A stretch of 64,000 nucleotides of DNA from contig JALNQF010000028.1 in NCBI GenBank assembly GCA_028456385.1, forward strand, positions 124,001 through 188,000. Reading direction: 5' to 3'. This DNA comes from Ophiosphaerella korrae. Taxonomy: Eukaryota; Ascomycota; Dothideomycetes; Pleosporales; Phaeosphaeriaceae. The notes under the pieces are model-generated. The model was not told the DNA's origin. It saw only the letters and a program-made list of their open reading frames with translations, and searched no databases. Of the stretch, positions 22,978 through 34,161 are shown one piece after another (the stretch's first letter is position 1; every line of letters begins with the position of its first letter). Made by a program: the position numbers and the translations under genes.

Positions 22978-25632
22978 CTATGTCTCCACTGCAACACTCT
23001 TCCTCTCCACATTCTTCCCTTCCACCTGCACTGTCCACCCCTTATACCCCCCTTCTCTCCCACCCCCCATCTCAACACTCAGATCCTCCCCAGGCCACAA
23101 CGTTACATAATTCTCGCTCCATGCCACACGCTCCTCAAACCCCCGCTTCCCATCCACAAGCCTTACCCTCACAAACACAGCAGGTACCTTCCCCTTATTC
23201 CGCAACACTACCATCTGCCCCTTAACCTCGATCCCAACATCCGCCCGCGCCAACCTATTCAGCCCCTTGTAATCCGCATACCGCGTCACAGGCGTGTGAT
23301 ACCACGTCGAGTTATCCCAGTGCATTTCGTCCACGCCAGGCGCAATCCAATACGTATTCCGCGCCAGCACACGCTCCGCCGCGTCCTTGAGCAAGAGCCG
23401 CAGAAACAGCACATCGGTGTAATTCCCCGCGTCCAAGCCGGGCACGCGCGTCACAACCTGTGCAGAGTTTAGCTGCGCATGTACATCGACGCTGCGCCGC
23501 ACAACGAGCCTGCCGTCGGGCTGTATTAGCTCGACGTCGACGGTTCGCCCCTCGTCGCCGGGTGACGAGGTGATGCGGCGATCAACCAGGACGACGCTGG
23601 TGTCGCGGTAGTTGTACAGCACGTGTTGGGGGCGGCCCAGCGCGGCCTTGACGCCGTGGTATGCGCCGGCGCGCGCGAGGTAGTAGTCGAAGAGGTTCCA
23701 GTGCAGGCTAGGCCACGCGTTGTTAAGCATCCAGTAGATGAGGCCAGTCGCGGGGCGAGCTTCACGGGTGCTCCAGCGTGCGGCGAAGGCTTCGAATTGC
23801 GCCTTGGTGGCTTCGTAGTCGGCCATTTGGGCCTTCGCGATGTAATCCGCTAGGCTTGTGGGCGCGCCGAATCGGGCCCAGAGGGCATCGTTGTAGATTT
23901 CCCGGGTATAGAAAGAGGAGATGTTAGTGCTCATGTGGTAGAGTCCTTTGTTGGGCTTTTTCCAGAGATCCTCGAGGTCTGAGGGCGAGAGGAATCTTTG
24001 GAGAGAGGCCAGTTCGGGCGTGCCTACGCCTGCTCCTAGTTCTGAGCCGAAGCCTCCTGCACTGCCGAGTCGTTGTTTCTCGTCGTACCAGTATTTTGGT
24101 GGGACCCAATCGTATGGGCCTTCCATTTTCATGCCGCCGTTTTCGAGGATTGCGGGGGCGCCGCGCTGACTGGCGGACGAGATGATGGGGATGTTCCAGT
24201 TGAAGGCATTCAGGGCGTCGACGTAGATTTGACTCGCGCGATCGTTGGGCCAGTAATCGCTGCCGACGAGGAAACCTAGCATGCTGGGATGTGATTGCAT
24301 TAGTTCTGCTTCGTGACGCATCGAGGCATTTGCAATGGCATAATCTGCGTCGTTCCACTTATCCCCTGTGCCGTCTGGGTTGTATGCCCAGCCCTCCCAT
24401 TTGTCGCAGCATTCCCAGCCAGCGAGGAGCATGATTCCCATTTCGTCCGCGAGAGAGTAAAGTCGTGGGTGTTCTTGCTTACCTTCTAGACGGACCGTAT
24501 TAAGACCCATGTCCAGAACATACTGGAACTGAGCGAGCAGCTTGGCCTCGTCAAAGCGGAGGAACATGTCGGAAGTATAGCCTGCGCCGAGGACCTGGAA
24601 GCGCTCGTTGTTGACAATGAATGTCGTGTCGTTGTGTTTGGTGTCCAAAACACTGCGTACAGTCCTGATGCCGAATTTGGTGGTAACAGAGTCTGACAGA
24701 CCTCCTGTACTTCTTACGCTAGCATTACATTGTACAGTGTATAGTGGTTGTTCTCCCCATTGTCGAGGCCACCATATCTGAGGATTGTTGACTTTAGCTT
24801 TGACATCCAGTTTCGCTCGACCTCCTGGCACAATATCGAATCCATTCTTAGGTGCACCAGTTCGCTGGCTCTGAGGATCATAAACAAAGCAATCGAGATA
24901 TCCAGATGCTGAAGCGTTGCCAGCGAGATTATGAACGTCGACATAGATCGTAATATCGCCGTCCAGAGTCGTCGTGACTCGGGGGGCGCTCAAGCTGACT
25001 TGTCCCGTTTTCTTCAACTCAACATCCCTCCAGATACCAGTTCCGTTGTCCGGTGGATACGGATTCCAGTCTACAAAGCCGAGCGCGAAGTCGCAATTGT
25101 AGTCTGTCGGATACACCTTGACAAGTAGCACGTTACTCCCGTTGAAGCGTAACTTCCCACCCACATTGTACTCCAAACCCGCATAGGCACCAGCTTGTGT
25201 ATTTTTATCTGCCACGAGCTGCCCATTTAGATAAATATCCGCACGCGAGCTGATGCCATTCGTCCGCAGCGTATAAAAAGACGAAGCATCATCCGACGGC
25301 CCCAGTGCACGCTCCGAGCGATAGTACCATGGAACCCGGAACTGTCCTGCGTCTATCTTTTCCAGGCTATTAGAATAGAAAAGCTTGCTCTCGGAATAAA
25401 CCCCATTTTCAATCAGGGTGCTCATTAGAGTGCCTTTGGATGCGCCGAGATGGTACCATTTCGACATATCAACGCCAGGAAGGGAGAGTCGCGTCGCATC
25501 GTTACCAGCATTGGCAGAGGAAGTGACGTTCCACGAGGGGAACGGGCGATAGGGCTCAGCTAGTGTGAACGTGAAGGAACTGAGTGTGAGGAGTGCGAGC
25601 CATTGTGTGCTGGCGCAATTCTGACACCGCAT
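22978..25632 (-). CDS. Secreted exo-beta-D-glucosaminidase, GH2
   Basis: A single-exon, 884-residue GH2 enzyme of the exochitosanase (CsxA-type) subfamily, releasing glucosamine from the non-reducing ends of chitosan oligomers. A signal peptide covers about residues 1-25 (LALLTLSSFTFTLA). Sugar-binding and immunoglobulin-like domains follow (YRSERAL...GISSRADIYLNGQLV; GIWRDVELKKTG). The TIM barrel has LNTVRLEGKQEHP and the family acid/base Asp459 in FLVGSDYWPND, with candidate nucleophile Glu531 in GFGSELGAG. The 72-residue spacing is the same as that described for CsxA (Asp469/Glu541). Several NxS/T sequons fit secretion. It could act on fungal wall chitosan or on competitors. The 3' end faces the acyl-CoA dehydrogenase gene. 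Confidence 0.9.
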   Translation of the reverse strand: MRCQNCASTQWLALLTLSSFTFTLAEPYRPFPSWNVTSSANAGNDATRLSLPGVDMSKWYHLGASKGTLMSTLIENGVYSESKLFYSNSLEKIDAGQFRVPWYYRSERALGPSDDASSFYTLRTNGISSRADIYLNGQLVADKNTQAGAYAGLEYNVGGKLRFNGSNVLLVKVYPTDYNCDFALGFVDWNPYPPDNGTGIWRDVELKKTGQVSLSAPRVTTTLDGDITIYVDVHNLAGNASASGYLDCFVYDPQSQRTGAPKNGFDIVPGGRAKLDVKAKVNNPQIWWPRQWGEQPLYTVQCNASVRSTGGLSDSVTTKFGIRTVRSVLDTKHNDTTFIVNNERFQVLGAGYTSDMFLRFDEAKLLAQFQYVLDMGLNTVRLEGKQEHPRLYSLADEMGIMLLAGWECCDKWEGWAYNPDGTGDKWNDADYAIANASMRHEAELMQSHPSMLGFLVGSDYWPNDRASQIYVDALNAFNWNIPIISSASQRGAPAILENGGMKMEGPYDWVPPKYWYDEKQRLGSAGGFGSELGAGVGTPELASLQRFLSPSDLEDLWKKPNKGLYHMSTNISSFYTREIYNDALWARFGAPTSLADYIAKAQMADYEATKAQFEAFAARWSTREARPATGLIYWMLNNAWPSLHWNLFDYYLARAGAYHGVKAALGRPQHVLYNYRDTSVVLVDRRITSSPGDEGRTVDVELIQPDGRLVVRRSVDVHAQLNSAQVVTRVPGLDAGNYTDVLFLRLLLKDAAERVLARNTYWIAPGVDEMHWDNSTWYHTPVTRYADYKGLNRLARADVGIEVKGQMVVLRNKGKVPAVFVRVRLVDGKRGFEERVAWSENYVTLWPGEDLSVEMGGGREGGYKGWTVQVEGKNVERKSVAVET

Positions 25633-26285
25633 TGTTAGAATGTGCCTTTCCTCAATCCGAGGAGGAGGACCAAATATTAAGGTCAGAATCTGCCACCATG
25701 ACGTCCGGTTACGCGGTTTAAAAGCATCTGGGTATATGGGTGCCCATGGTACCTGCCCTGCCGCCGGGCACAGGATGCAGTGTAACCTTCACAAGGTGCT
25801 ACTCTGCATTAGTAGAAAGCGCAGGCACAGTTGCGTGTTGTTCATGGATCGCCAGCATGCGTGACATGCCGATCAATATGCAAGGTTTCTGCCAAACACA
25901 CCTACTCCGCTTGCCAAGGCCGGTCAATATCAACTGGGCCTGATTAGGACCGAGACAGGAGATTAGCCTTGAGCCTGCCTCTTCTAGATTGCGCATATCG
26001 AAGGAAAGGATGGCGTGGTAGCATAACGAATAGATAGTTCACCATCTCTAGTAGACGGATTGATCGTGAAATACATGTGTAATGTAATGTAGCGCCGCCA
26101 AACAACAAACCCCACAACAGAGGGGCGAATATAAAATGCACTCCAATCAATGCTAATTCGGACATCCAAGAGTAATGAATCCAAAGAAACAACTGTGCCC
26201 GTGACGCCAACTCAATGCAACCCTGTCATGACAACACGCTTCGTGTCCGCAACCGATGTGCACCACACTTTCTACACAGACAAGT
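25633..26285. other. Intergenic region, no gene seen
   Basis: About 650 bases between the GH2 start and the stop of the Gid7-like gene, both on the minus strand. It must contain the GH2 promoter. Only short overlapping frames are present. Confidence 0.4.
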
Positions 26286-28851
26286 CTATCGTCCGAGCCC
26301 ATTGCTCGGTTGTGTCATTGGCGGTGCGCTAATGGGCTTCCATATTCTCACTTTGTGGTCGTCGCCGGCGGACGCAAATACAGCTGGGTTTTTCGGATGC
26401 CATGCTACGCTGTTGACGCAGCCCACGTGTCCGTCGAGAGCTTCAATAAGGAGTCCATTAGAGCGCCAGATGTATATTCGCGAGTCTGGATCACAGGTGT
26501 TAGTAGCTAGTCACAAGGATGAGATTGAGCTGGACCTACCCTCACTGCCACTGACTACAAAGTTCTCATCTGCACCGCCAAACGCAGAACGAATGATGAA
26601 TTGCTTCTGTTGATGCGCTTCAAACGTTTGTATCACCTCACCCGTATCAATCTCCATGAGCTTAATCTTGTCAGGGTTCATGCTGATCAACATATGCCGT
26701 GAGTCCTGGCTCACGGTAACACTTGTTAGCTTGATATCAGGGAGGTGCCATTCACCAAGCTTCTCATAGCTTGTCAGATCGCAAACCGTGATTGAGCTTT
26801 CTGAGACGACGACTAATCGTTGCCCGTCTGGCGATATTGCAAGGTCATTGGCGCGGATCTTCGAACCATCTTCACTGAAATTGTGGAGCTGTCTACCATC
26901 AAGGTCCCAGATGCCGCACCCATACTTTTCGTCTTGTGAGCCGATGACGACGTGTTTTCCGGAGGGTGCCCATGCTGCTGTTGTGCAAGGGTAGGTAAAG
27001 TCACTGATATATTGTATGCATGCACCAGACTGGCAAAGTCAGCACGAGGTCACTATAAACATCCATTTTTCACATACCTTGACGTCCCATATCCGTGCAG
27101 AGTTTTCAGGTTGCGAACTGCATGTAATAATCTTGGTATCATCAGGACTCCAGGCCATATGTGTCACCCCAGACTCTTGATGCTCATCTAGGTGATGCAG
27201 CACCTGGTATAACCTTGTGTCGTAGATGATTATTGTTGTGTCCTTGCTAGCCGATGCAAGCTTTGTCCCATCATTCGAGTATTGCACAAACCAAACTTCG
27301 TCTGTGTGATCTGAAAGTTCAAGCACTGGTTTGGTAGGAAAGTCGTCTCTTTCACAATGGTGATCAAGATATAGTGAGGGCGATGCGGCGGTATTATGAT
27401 AGAGGCAATTTGATATCCAGGTTTCTTTGATCTCGTCCAGAAGCACGGAAAGGCGATGTTCTGGTATCATAACACTAGGCGATATTGACTCTTCGTTATA
27501 TCAGCATAGAACCAGAAAGGTTAGTGGATGTGCTTACTGGAAAGCTCTGAGAGTAGTTGTGTGCGTGACCCGCCCCGCGCACCATCCCATTGAGCTTGAT
27601 GCCTTAGATCTTCGGCAGACTGGCACATCATAAAACTAAAGCCACTTAGTAAATGCTACGCGGTGCATATAGAAGTTGATTTACCTTGAAAGAGCGTGCA
27701 ATCTGCCAACGTCCTGGTGGAGTGGCGTGAGCTCCTGGCGAAGTACTGTGAGGGCACTTGATAGTTCTCTCCGCTCAAGCAGTTCGAGGTACTTTTGCTG
27801 TTTCATCCAAAACAACATTTCATCTCGATTGGCCCCCTCGGCCAGAGTCAAGCCCCCCGAATGCTGCGAGTTTGATCTTGACCTCGACTTTGCCCACGAC
27901 TTTCCGTACGACGCGTTCAAGCCTATTCCGCCGCCATGACATGTGTTTGACCCAAACAATAGCTCTTCAGCCTCGACCCAGTCTCCATTCAGAACCGAAG
28001 CGCGAAAGGAAGCTACCGTCGGTCCTTCCAGCTGGAATCCACTCTCTTTACACAATGCGCCCGCAGCATCATGGTAGCCCAAGTCTGTCAAGCTCTGGAT
28101 CATGATCCGCGTCACCTCCTCTCTGTCGTGGCCGTAGAAAGTAGCGGGGGCAGCGTTTCCATTTGCTACTGAGCCCCCATTTGTGTAGGAGCCGTTGCTC
28201 TCTGTGTGCGAGTGCGAGTCGCCATTTGAAGTCTTTGCCGATCCGTTGGTATAAGTTCGTGAAGGGGACGGTGCTGCTTTGGACGAGTCGTTGTTGTCAA
28301 GGCGCATTGTCCCGTCTGTTCTGCGCCTGCGCTTCAACTCACGACGGGTGGGCCGACCTGGAGTGGAGTGGCTCTCTGGAGTTTCGGCTTGTTCGTCGCT
28401 ATCAGAGGGGCTGTGTCTACGCTTCCTGTCTGAAGCGTGGTGGGACGAGTTGGCGGACGTGGCGGCGGTTGGATGCGGAGGAAGGGTGGCGGCGGTAAGC
28501 TGGGGTTGGAGCGGGGACTGGGAGGGGTGGGCAGAGAATACTGGGGAAGGAGGAGGCTGGGAGGTCGGAATGGATGGGCGGGCGGGGGCGATTGGGGGGG
28601 TAGTTTGGTCTGTTTCGTTTGCCAGGACTTCGGTGTGCCTCGACGTACCCGCAGTTGGCGCGGGTAGGTGGGCGATGGCGGCCTGGTGCCTGTGGAAGAA
28701 AGGCGGCTTGTTTTGGTGCCGGCCTTTGTTTACGGACTACGGCGGTACCACACGAGGCCGGGGTTGCAGAAGCGTGAGCGGTTGGGCTATTGGTGTCGGG
28801 CAAAGGCGCTGGCTACGGCTCGGTACCAGGACCGACGGCGGTACGCTTCAT
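26286..28851 (-). CDS. Gid7/WDR26-like LisH-CTLH-WD40 protein
   Basis: WD40 subunit resembling Gid7 of the GID/CTLH ubiquitin ligase, which degrades gluconeogenic enzymes in yeast. Exons read from splice sites: 28689-27685, 27635-27538, 27490-27078, 27029-26540 and 26485-26286; introns are 47-54 nt. A low-complexity Pro/Ser/Thr N-terminus precedes GRPTRRELKRRR; a LisH/CTLH region follows (REEVTRIMIQSLTDLGYHDAAGALCKESG is one helix pair; ELTPLHQDVGRLHALS). WD repeats then run from HTDEVWFVQYSNDGTKLAS to RIWKP. The first exon is uncertain: the open frame above 28689 has no ATG, and a 35-nt exon 28851-28817 (MKRTAVGPGTEP, donor GTAGCC) fits phase. An internal ATG at 28307 is the alternative start. 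Confidence 0.82.
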
Positions 28852-29184
28852 GCGTCCACTCGGGCAGGCACCAGCACAGTCAGACGGACGGCGAAAGAAG
28901 GGTTGTTGTGCACGACGAGCGAAGGATGGTAGAGGGAAGGCTGGCAGGAGTGAAGGACGGTAGGAGTGAAGGGTGCGGGTGCAGGGCGAGGAGTGATGTC
29001 GTTGTATTACCTAGCTGCATTGCGCAGTGCAGGCAGAGGTGCAGGCATGGCATGGCCCTCATGGCCCTCATGGGTAGGCCCGTCTGCCGTCGTCACATGG
29101 GTGCTGGTTGCGCTAGGCCCGCTTGGCACTAGTTGAATCAAATCATCCATCGTCTATGCGTCTATTCCTCCCACATCCTACATC
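28852..29184. other. Intergenic region
   Basis: About 330 bases between the putative Gid7-like first exon and the GH1 stop. GC-rich near 29050 with a short ATGGCCCTC duplication. Likely the Gid7-like promoter. No gene seen. Confidence 0.4.
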
Positions 29185-31022
29185 CTACATCATCTCCATC
29201 GTCGCATTCGCCCTTCCCTCGTGCTCCCCAAACCACTTCAGGAACTGGAACATGCTCGCCTTGGGCGTCCTCTCCAGGCTTGTATAGTTCACATACTGCA
29301 GCCCAAACCGCACCCCGCTTCCAATGCTCCATTCAAAGTTGTCAAATATCGCCCATCCCCACGCCCCCGTCACGTTGACCTTGTCCTCGTGAATGCTCAG
29401 CAGTATGTTATCCAGATACTGCTGGAAATAGTCGGCACGTCGAATGTCCCACAGGATGCTGTTGAGGTTCGACCAGTTGTTCTCAAATGGTTCAGCAAAT
29501 CCAAACTCGGATACGACAATGGACGGAACCGAAGGAAACAGGACCGTTGTAATGTGCTTGAGGAATCGCCGTACTCCGCTAGGTGCGCTAAAAAACCAGC
29601 TCATTTGAGCGTCCGCTGCAGGGCCGATAGGGAACCCTCCTGGACTTATGCTCGCCGACCCTGCGCAGTCAGGGAATGAGGGGTGGCTGCGATTTCCTGT
29701 GCAAGCCGCTAATCCGCCTTTGACCTCAAAAGCAAGGAAGCTCGAGTATGGGTCGATGGCGTAGAAGTCACACGACCCTTTGATCATCTTCTTCTCCGCC
29801 TCAGTCAGCGAGGGCAGAATATCACCAAGCGTGTCTTTAAGCGTTTGCGGGTAGTCGCCGTCTGTCCATGGCCCGCCAAACCAGCCGATGCTAAAGTCAA
29901 AGTTCCGCTGACGTGCGACCTCGTCTCCGAGCTTCGTGCTGTTGGCCTCGTAGTAGTTCCCGGAATTCTTGAACGTGATGCGGCCGCGGCCCTTGAACTC
30001 CTCATGGTACCATTTTGCCACTTTCGCATGCGCAAGCAACGTGTGATGGCCGCACAGAAACCGAGCCTTGACGCCTCCGGTTATACCATTGGGAGCCGGG
30101 TAGTATTTTCCCGCTGGATAGCCACTGTATTGCCAGTTGCAGTATTGAGGCTCGTTGATCGTGAACCACTCGTCAACATATTGATCATACCGCGTAATGA
30201 CAAACTTTGCATACTGGAAAAAGTGATCCACAATCCGCCGATCCGTCCACGCACCGTATTCATTGAATAGAGCGAGCGGCGTATCCCAATGGAATAGCGT
30301 AACCGCCGCATGAATCCCATTAGCATGCATCTCGGAAAGCACATCATCGTAGTGTCGAACAGCATCCTGATTCACAGGCCCATGCCCAAACGGAAAGAAT
30401 CGCGGCCACGAGAAACTCGGACTAAAAGCTGTATCCTCAGAATCAGCTTCATGAGTACACCAAGTCAAAATTCAAGCTTACCTTTTACACCCAAACTCTT
30501 CAGCCTCGCAAAATCTTGTTTGTACAAGTAGTAGTGACTCGCAACGACATCACCTGTTGTATTATCCGACACGTAATTCGGCACCCGATGAGCCAGCAAG
30601 TCCCAGATACTCGGTCCCTTTCCCTCATCTTTTGCCGCGCCTTCAACCTGATATGCGGACGAGCTAAAGCCCCACTGAAACCCGGCCGGAAGCTTTAAAC
30701 CCTTGGCTTTGGGATACGCGCTCCCAAGCAAGGCATGGTAATATTGTCCATCAGGCTGTGGGTATGCGCTGGGCTCGGGCGTAGGAGCTACGGTTGAGGT
30801 GACTGGACCAGTGGCAATGGGTCCGACTTGGTCCCATAGCGCAGCAAGGGCATTAGGAGAGAAGTCCGTGCGATTGAAAGGTGTGGGTTGGGCGGAGGCG
30901 TTGAAAGTCCTGGTAGTGTAGCCAGATGGGAGGCCGAAGGAGAGTGTTGCAGTCGTGTTCCGTTGGGCAGAGACATGCAAAGCAAATAAGAAAACCCCTA
31001 GGAACGGGAGTAGCTGTGCCAT
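29185..31022 (-). CDS. Secreted GH1 beta-glucosidase
   Basis: A 594-residue family 1 beta-glucosidase in two exons, 31022-30482 and 30428-29185, with a 53-nt intron (GTAAGC...ACAG). A signal peptide covers about residues 1-19 (LLPFLGVFLFALHVSA). A 90-residue Thr/Pro/Ser-rich stretch precedes the barrel, which begins LPAGFQWGFSSSAYQVEGAA. The acid/base is in FTINEP and the nucleophile in IVVSEFGFAEP; the retaining GH1 fold also shows WDTPLALFNEYGAW and WGWAIFDNFEW. Multiple N-glycosylation sequons fit export. Most characterised fungal GH1 enzymes are intracellular; the signal peptide and long linker mark this as the extracellular subtype. Substrate is probably a beta-glucoside, unproven. Confidence 0.92.
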
Positions 31023-31675
31023 CTTCTAGGCGTGGCAGCGGGCAATTGGGGGTGCAGAGAATTCTCAGAGACATAACAAGAACTTTATATACCTCATTAG
31101 AACCTGCAATCGGCCGGGCTAGGGAGCTGCCGTGCTACATGGTGTCCACGCATGCTTCCATGCCCCCTCATCATACGTTTCCAGGTACAGCTCGCTCGGC
31201 ACACATGGGACCCCTCATACTGCTTACTCAAAAACACATCTTGGCAATCCGTTCGGAGTGGTAATCCGGCCGCAGCAACGCAGCTCGTTGGCCAACGCCC
31301 ATGGGCCAAAGCAAGTCCCAAAGCTTCCCGCCGCAGCAGTGAAGATGTAGAGTTTGGTGTAGTACTGTTGAATGAGGCTAAAAGACGTCATGGAAAGTGA
31401 GCATAGCGGAAGAACCGGGATGAAGGTCCGTGACGAGAAAGGCAAGGCGTAAAGAGGGAGCAAATGTGATTGGTGGACAAAGGAGCTTCGAGAAGGAAGA
31501 GCTGCAGGCATGTTTGGGGTCCCCCAGAGCTTCAGAGCCGCCCATTGAGAATATACAAAGACGGCAACGAGATTGAATTGGCCTGTGTGCATCACAGAAG
31601 CTTGGCGTGAGGGGCGCGCAGCTCGCCTGAAACATTCACACGATTGCTGAATTCAAATATATCTTGATCGTAAGC

Positions 31676-31705
31676 ATGTCCTAGTAAGCCTCGACTTTTG
31701 GTAGC
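31676..31705 (+). repeat. Left copy of a 30-base direct repeat
   Basis: Matches 32283-32312 at 26 of 30 positions, sharing the core CCTCGACTTTTGGTA. All four differences are A/G transitions. It lies three bases outside the left inverted repeat. Confidence 0.7.
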
Positions 31706-31708
31706 ATA

Positions 31709-32255
31709 CTTTACAAGCGAGCGCCGGGTCCCATCAACTCTATGCCCCTCTTTAAGTATACAACCAACTCAACATCGCAGTAAAGTAGAGAGTATAAATT
31801 TATGTAATAAGTCAAGTAGTAGCTTCTCCATCTTTCTTACACGTACGTGGGTTATACCCAGTCTCTCTGCACCTCTTGCAGCGCGCGCGAGCCTAGCGAC
31901 TCAAGCCTGATTGCTACCTACTCTGGCGCTGCTATTCCGTAAGCGGAGACGATATAAAGCCTCCGGTGTTGCGGCGGGTGCAATAGTTGGTTCTCATGGA
32001 TGACCTCGGAGCTCTCAAGGGCACTTGACACTAAGGCAGTATTGTTGGGGGCGATCTGAAAAGAGTATCGATAATATTGCTTGTAAGTACTGGGGTGTAG
32101 TAACTAAGGCAAGGCGAACACACCTATCTAAGGGTAATGAGCGTGGTGTCTATATACTGGGTGTCGAGCTTCCTGGTTACCGGTGATTATTGATCAGTAG
32201 GGCTAAGTGGTCCTGGTTCGTAACATTTGATGAGGCCCGGCGCTCGCTTGTAAAG
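31709..32255. repeat. Terminal inverted repeats, MITE-like element
   Basis: Bases 31709-31737 and the reverse complement of 32227-32255 match at 27 of 29 positions; the outer 20 bases, CTTTACAAGCGAGCGCCGGG, are identical. Both mismatches are transitions. They bound about 490 bases with no coding potential, consistent with a miniature inverted-repeat element or the remnant of a DNA transposon. No clean target-site duplication directly abuts the repeats, so the exact ends are uncertain. Confidence 0.6.
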
Positions 32256-32282
32256 CACGTTATATGTTGATTGTAGCATTTG

Positions 32283-32312
32283 ATGTCCTGGTGAACCTCG
32301 ACTTTTGGTAAC
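32283..32312 (+). repeat. Right copy of a 30-base direct repeat
   Basis: Partner of 31676-31705, located 27 bases outside the right inverted repeat. Too long for a usual transposon target duplication; it may be part of a larger decayed element or a second repeat family. Confidence 0.7.
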
Positions 32313-32427
32313 CTAACCTGAACGCCGTGGTCTTTGCAAGACCTTTCCTCCACCATGCCTCATTAGATTGGGAATTAGCTAGGACCATGAAAATGCCAAA
32401 TGACGCAGTAGATAATAAACGCAAACA

Positions 32428-33566
32428 TCAGTTCTTGCGCTGCTTCTTGGCAGGCGTCGGTGGTGGCTGATCAGACTTGCGACCTTTGCCGACTAGAGCT
32501 CGAATGTCGACCTCGCCCTCCGAGTCGTCCTCGTCCATGGGGTCGAGATCAGATGCTGATAGCTCAACTTCGGAGAGGTCTTCATCGTCTTCCTCCTCAA
32601 ATGACTCCTCTGTGGATGGTCAGCTATGCGCAAAGCACGAAGTGTCATAGGGACTTACGGTAGTACCTGATGGCATTTGGCCACATGTCCTCAGCAATGA
32701 TTGTGACAAGCTCGTCTCCGCCAGGAAAGACTTCAACCTCTTGGTAATCCTGTGAGTCTTCATCTTCATCATCGTCATCGTCAACCTTCTCGCCACGGAC
32801 AATCTTTGCCAGCCTCTCCTTGAGCCGTTGCGAAGCCGTCTCTGATTCCTCCGCGCTGATCCACCTATATCCGGATACGAAGGCGAATAGGCCGAAGAAG
32901 CTGATAGAGGAGTCTTGCGATGTCTCAATCTTTTGCGCAAGTTTTTGATATTCCGGTAGCTTTGTTTCTTTCTGTCTAGAGGCGCTATCGGCCGTGTCTG
33001 TGGCGAGCTTCTTCTTTGCCTCGCCCAGCTCATAAGCAGCATCAGTCAATCCACCAGTCAGATCCTTGCCCTTCTTCCAATTGATTTTGACCGGCTCTGA
33101 AACAAGCCCAGCCCAATCTTTTGACTGTCTGAACCAGAACTTCTTCTCCAGCACTTTGTTCTCGAAGTATTCGTTCTCTTTGAAACCGAATGTGAGGGAG
33201 ATGCTGCGGGGAGAGCCTTTGGGGTCGTCAATCTCGAACCTCGAGACATCAAAAGTGTCAAGGCAGTCTGCAAAGACTTTTGCGTCTGTTGGCAGAATAT
33301 AGTTATCGATCTCGGGTGGGGCTTGCTCAAAAACGAGGGACCAGAAGTGGGGGATTCGTGTGATGAACTCGGCGCGCTTTTTGTAGAGGGGAGCATGAAT
33401 TGCTGATGATGTGCGGACTGGGAAATGTCAGGGAAGGCTATGGCGGCTGTGCATGTCATCACTCACTTATCTCCAGCTCAGCATTCTCGAATTCTGTCTC
33501 AAGTACGCTGAGCTCCTCAAACCGAGCAGCAAGCACCTCGGGCTTCTCGGCTTCTGTTGCAGCCAT
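32428..33566 (-). CDS. NAP-family histone chaperone, Vps75/SET-like
   Basis: A 346-residue nuclear histone chaperone of the NAP/SET superfamily, closest in layout to Vps75, which works with the Rtt109 acetyltransferase on histone H3. Exons: 33566-33467, 33417-32659 and 32609-32428, both introns 49 nt. The dimerisation helix (LAARFEELSVLETEFENAELEIIRTSSAIHAPLYKKRAEF) is followed by the earmuff domain: IPHFWSLVF, FDVSRFEIDDPKGSPRSISLTFGFKENEYFEN and LEKKFWF. An SFFGLFAF motif and an acidic stretch precede EDMWPNAIRYY. The C-terminal acidic tail (EEEDDEDLSEVEL) ends in a basic PAKKQRKN sequence that could be a nuclear signal. Divergent from the NTase-like gene. Confidence 0.87.
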
Positions 33567-34161
33567 GTTATGCGATGAGTAGAGTTTTGGCGAGGTAGGG
33601 TTGATTATGGGATCAAGAATGTAGTGGAAGATCGAGAAGCCGACAAGGTGGTGGTGGCTGGTTGGTTCCGCCTGCAGTGTTGAGAAGTTGAGAATGTCGA
33701 CTTTCCCAACCCGAAATTTCGGACAGGGATGTGGCTGCGAGACCTTCCCGTCTCCACTGCGGATCTATCCCGCGCTGCACCCCACCCCAGCCATTCACGG
33801 TCATACTGGCACTCCGATTCCAATCATGATAGGCTGCTGTTGCCTTTACATTTTTGTAAAATATGACAAGCTGCTATCTTCATGCCCAGTTGCTTTCCTC
33901 ACCCACTTCATCGCACTCACTTCGCCTTCGTCCCCTTTTCAGGAGAGCGTTGGATACTCACCAATAATTACAAGTGGTTTGGAAATTCCTGCTTCTTTCA
34001 CGTATTCGGGTCTGTCCCCGCTGTAATGACGCTAGCATGCGGAGGAGTCATATTGAACAACTTACCCATGTGGCAGCGTAACGTGAGAACAAATAACCAA
34101 CCTCAATCTGACTGCTGCTCACCATCAACTTAGCCCAGCAGCTTGCCATCCCTAAAACAGC
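33567..34161. other. Bidirectional promoter region
   Basis: 595 bases between the divergent starts of the histone chaperone and NTase-like genes. No sustained frame other than short chance ones. No element identified. Confidence 0.4.

Larger units (their letters stand above)
31023..32427. other. Gene-free region containing a repeat structure
   Basis: About 1.4 kb. The first ~300 bases should be the GH1 promoter. From 31676 to 32312 lies a paired inverted and direct repeat structure (separate entries) without an open frame. The rest has no recognised feature. Confidence 0.5.

Noticed and set aside
28279..28932. 217-codon plus-strand Gly/Trp-rich frame
   Set aside because: Antisense of the Pro/Ser-rich N-terminus of the Gid7-like gene.
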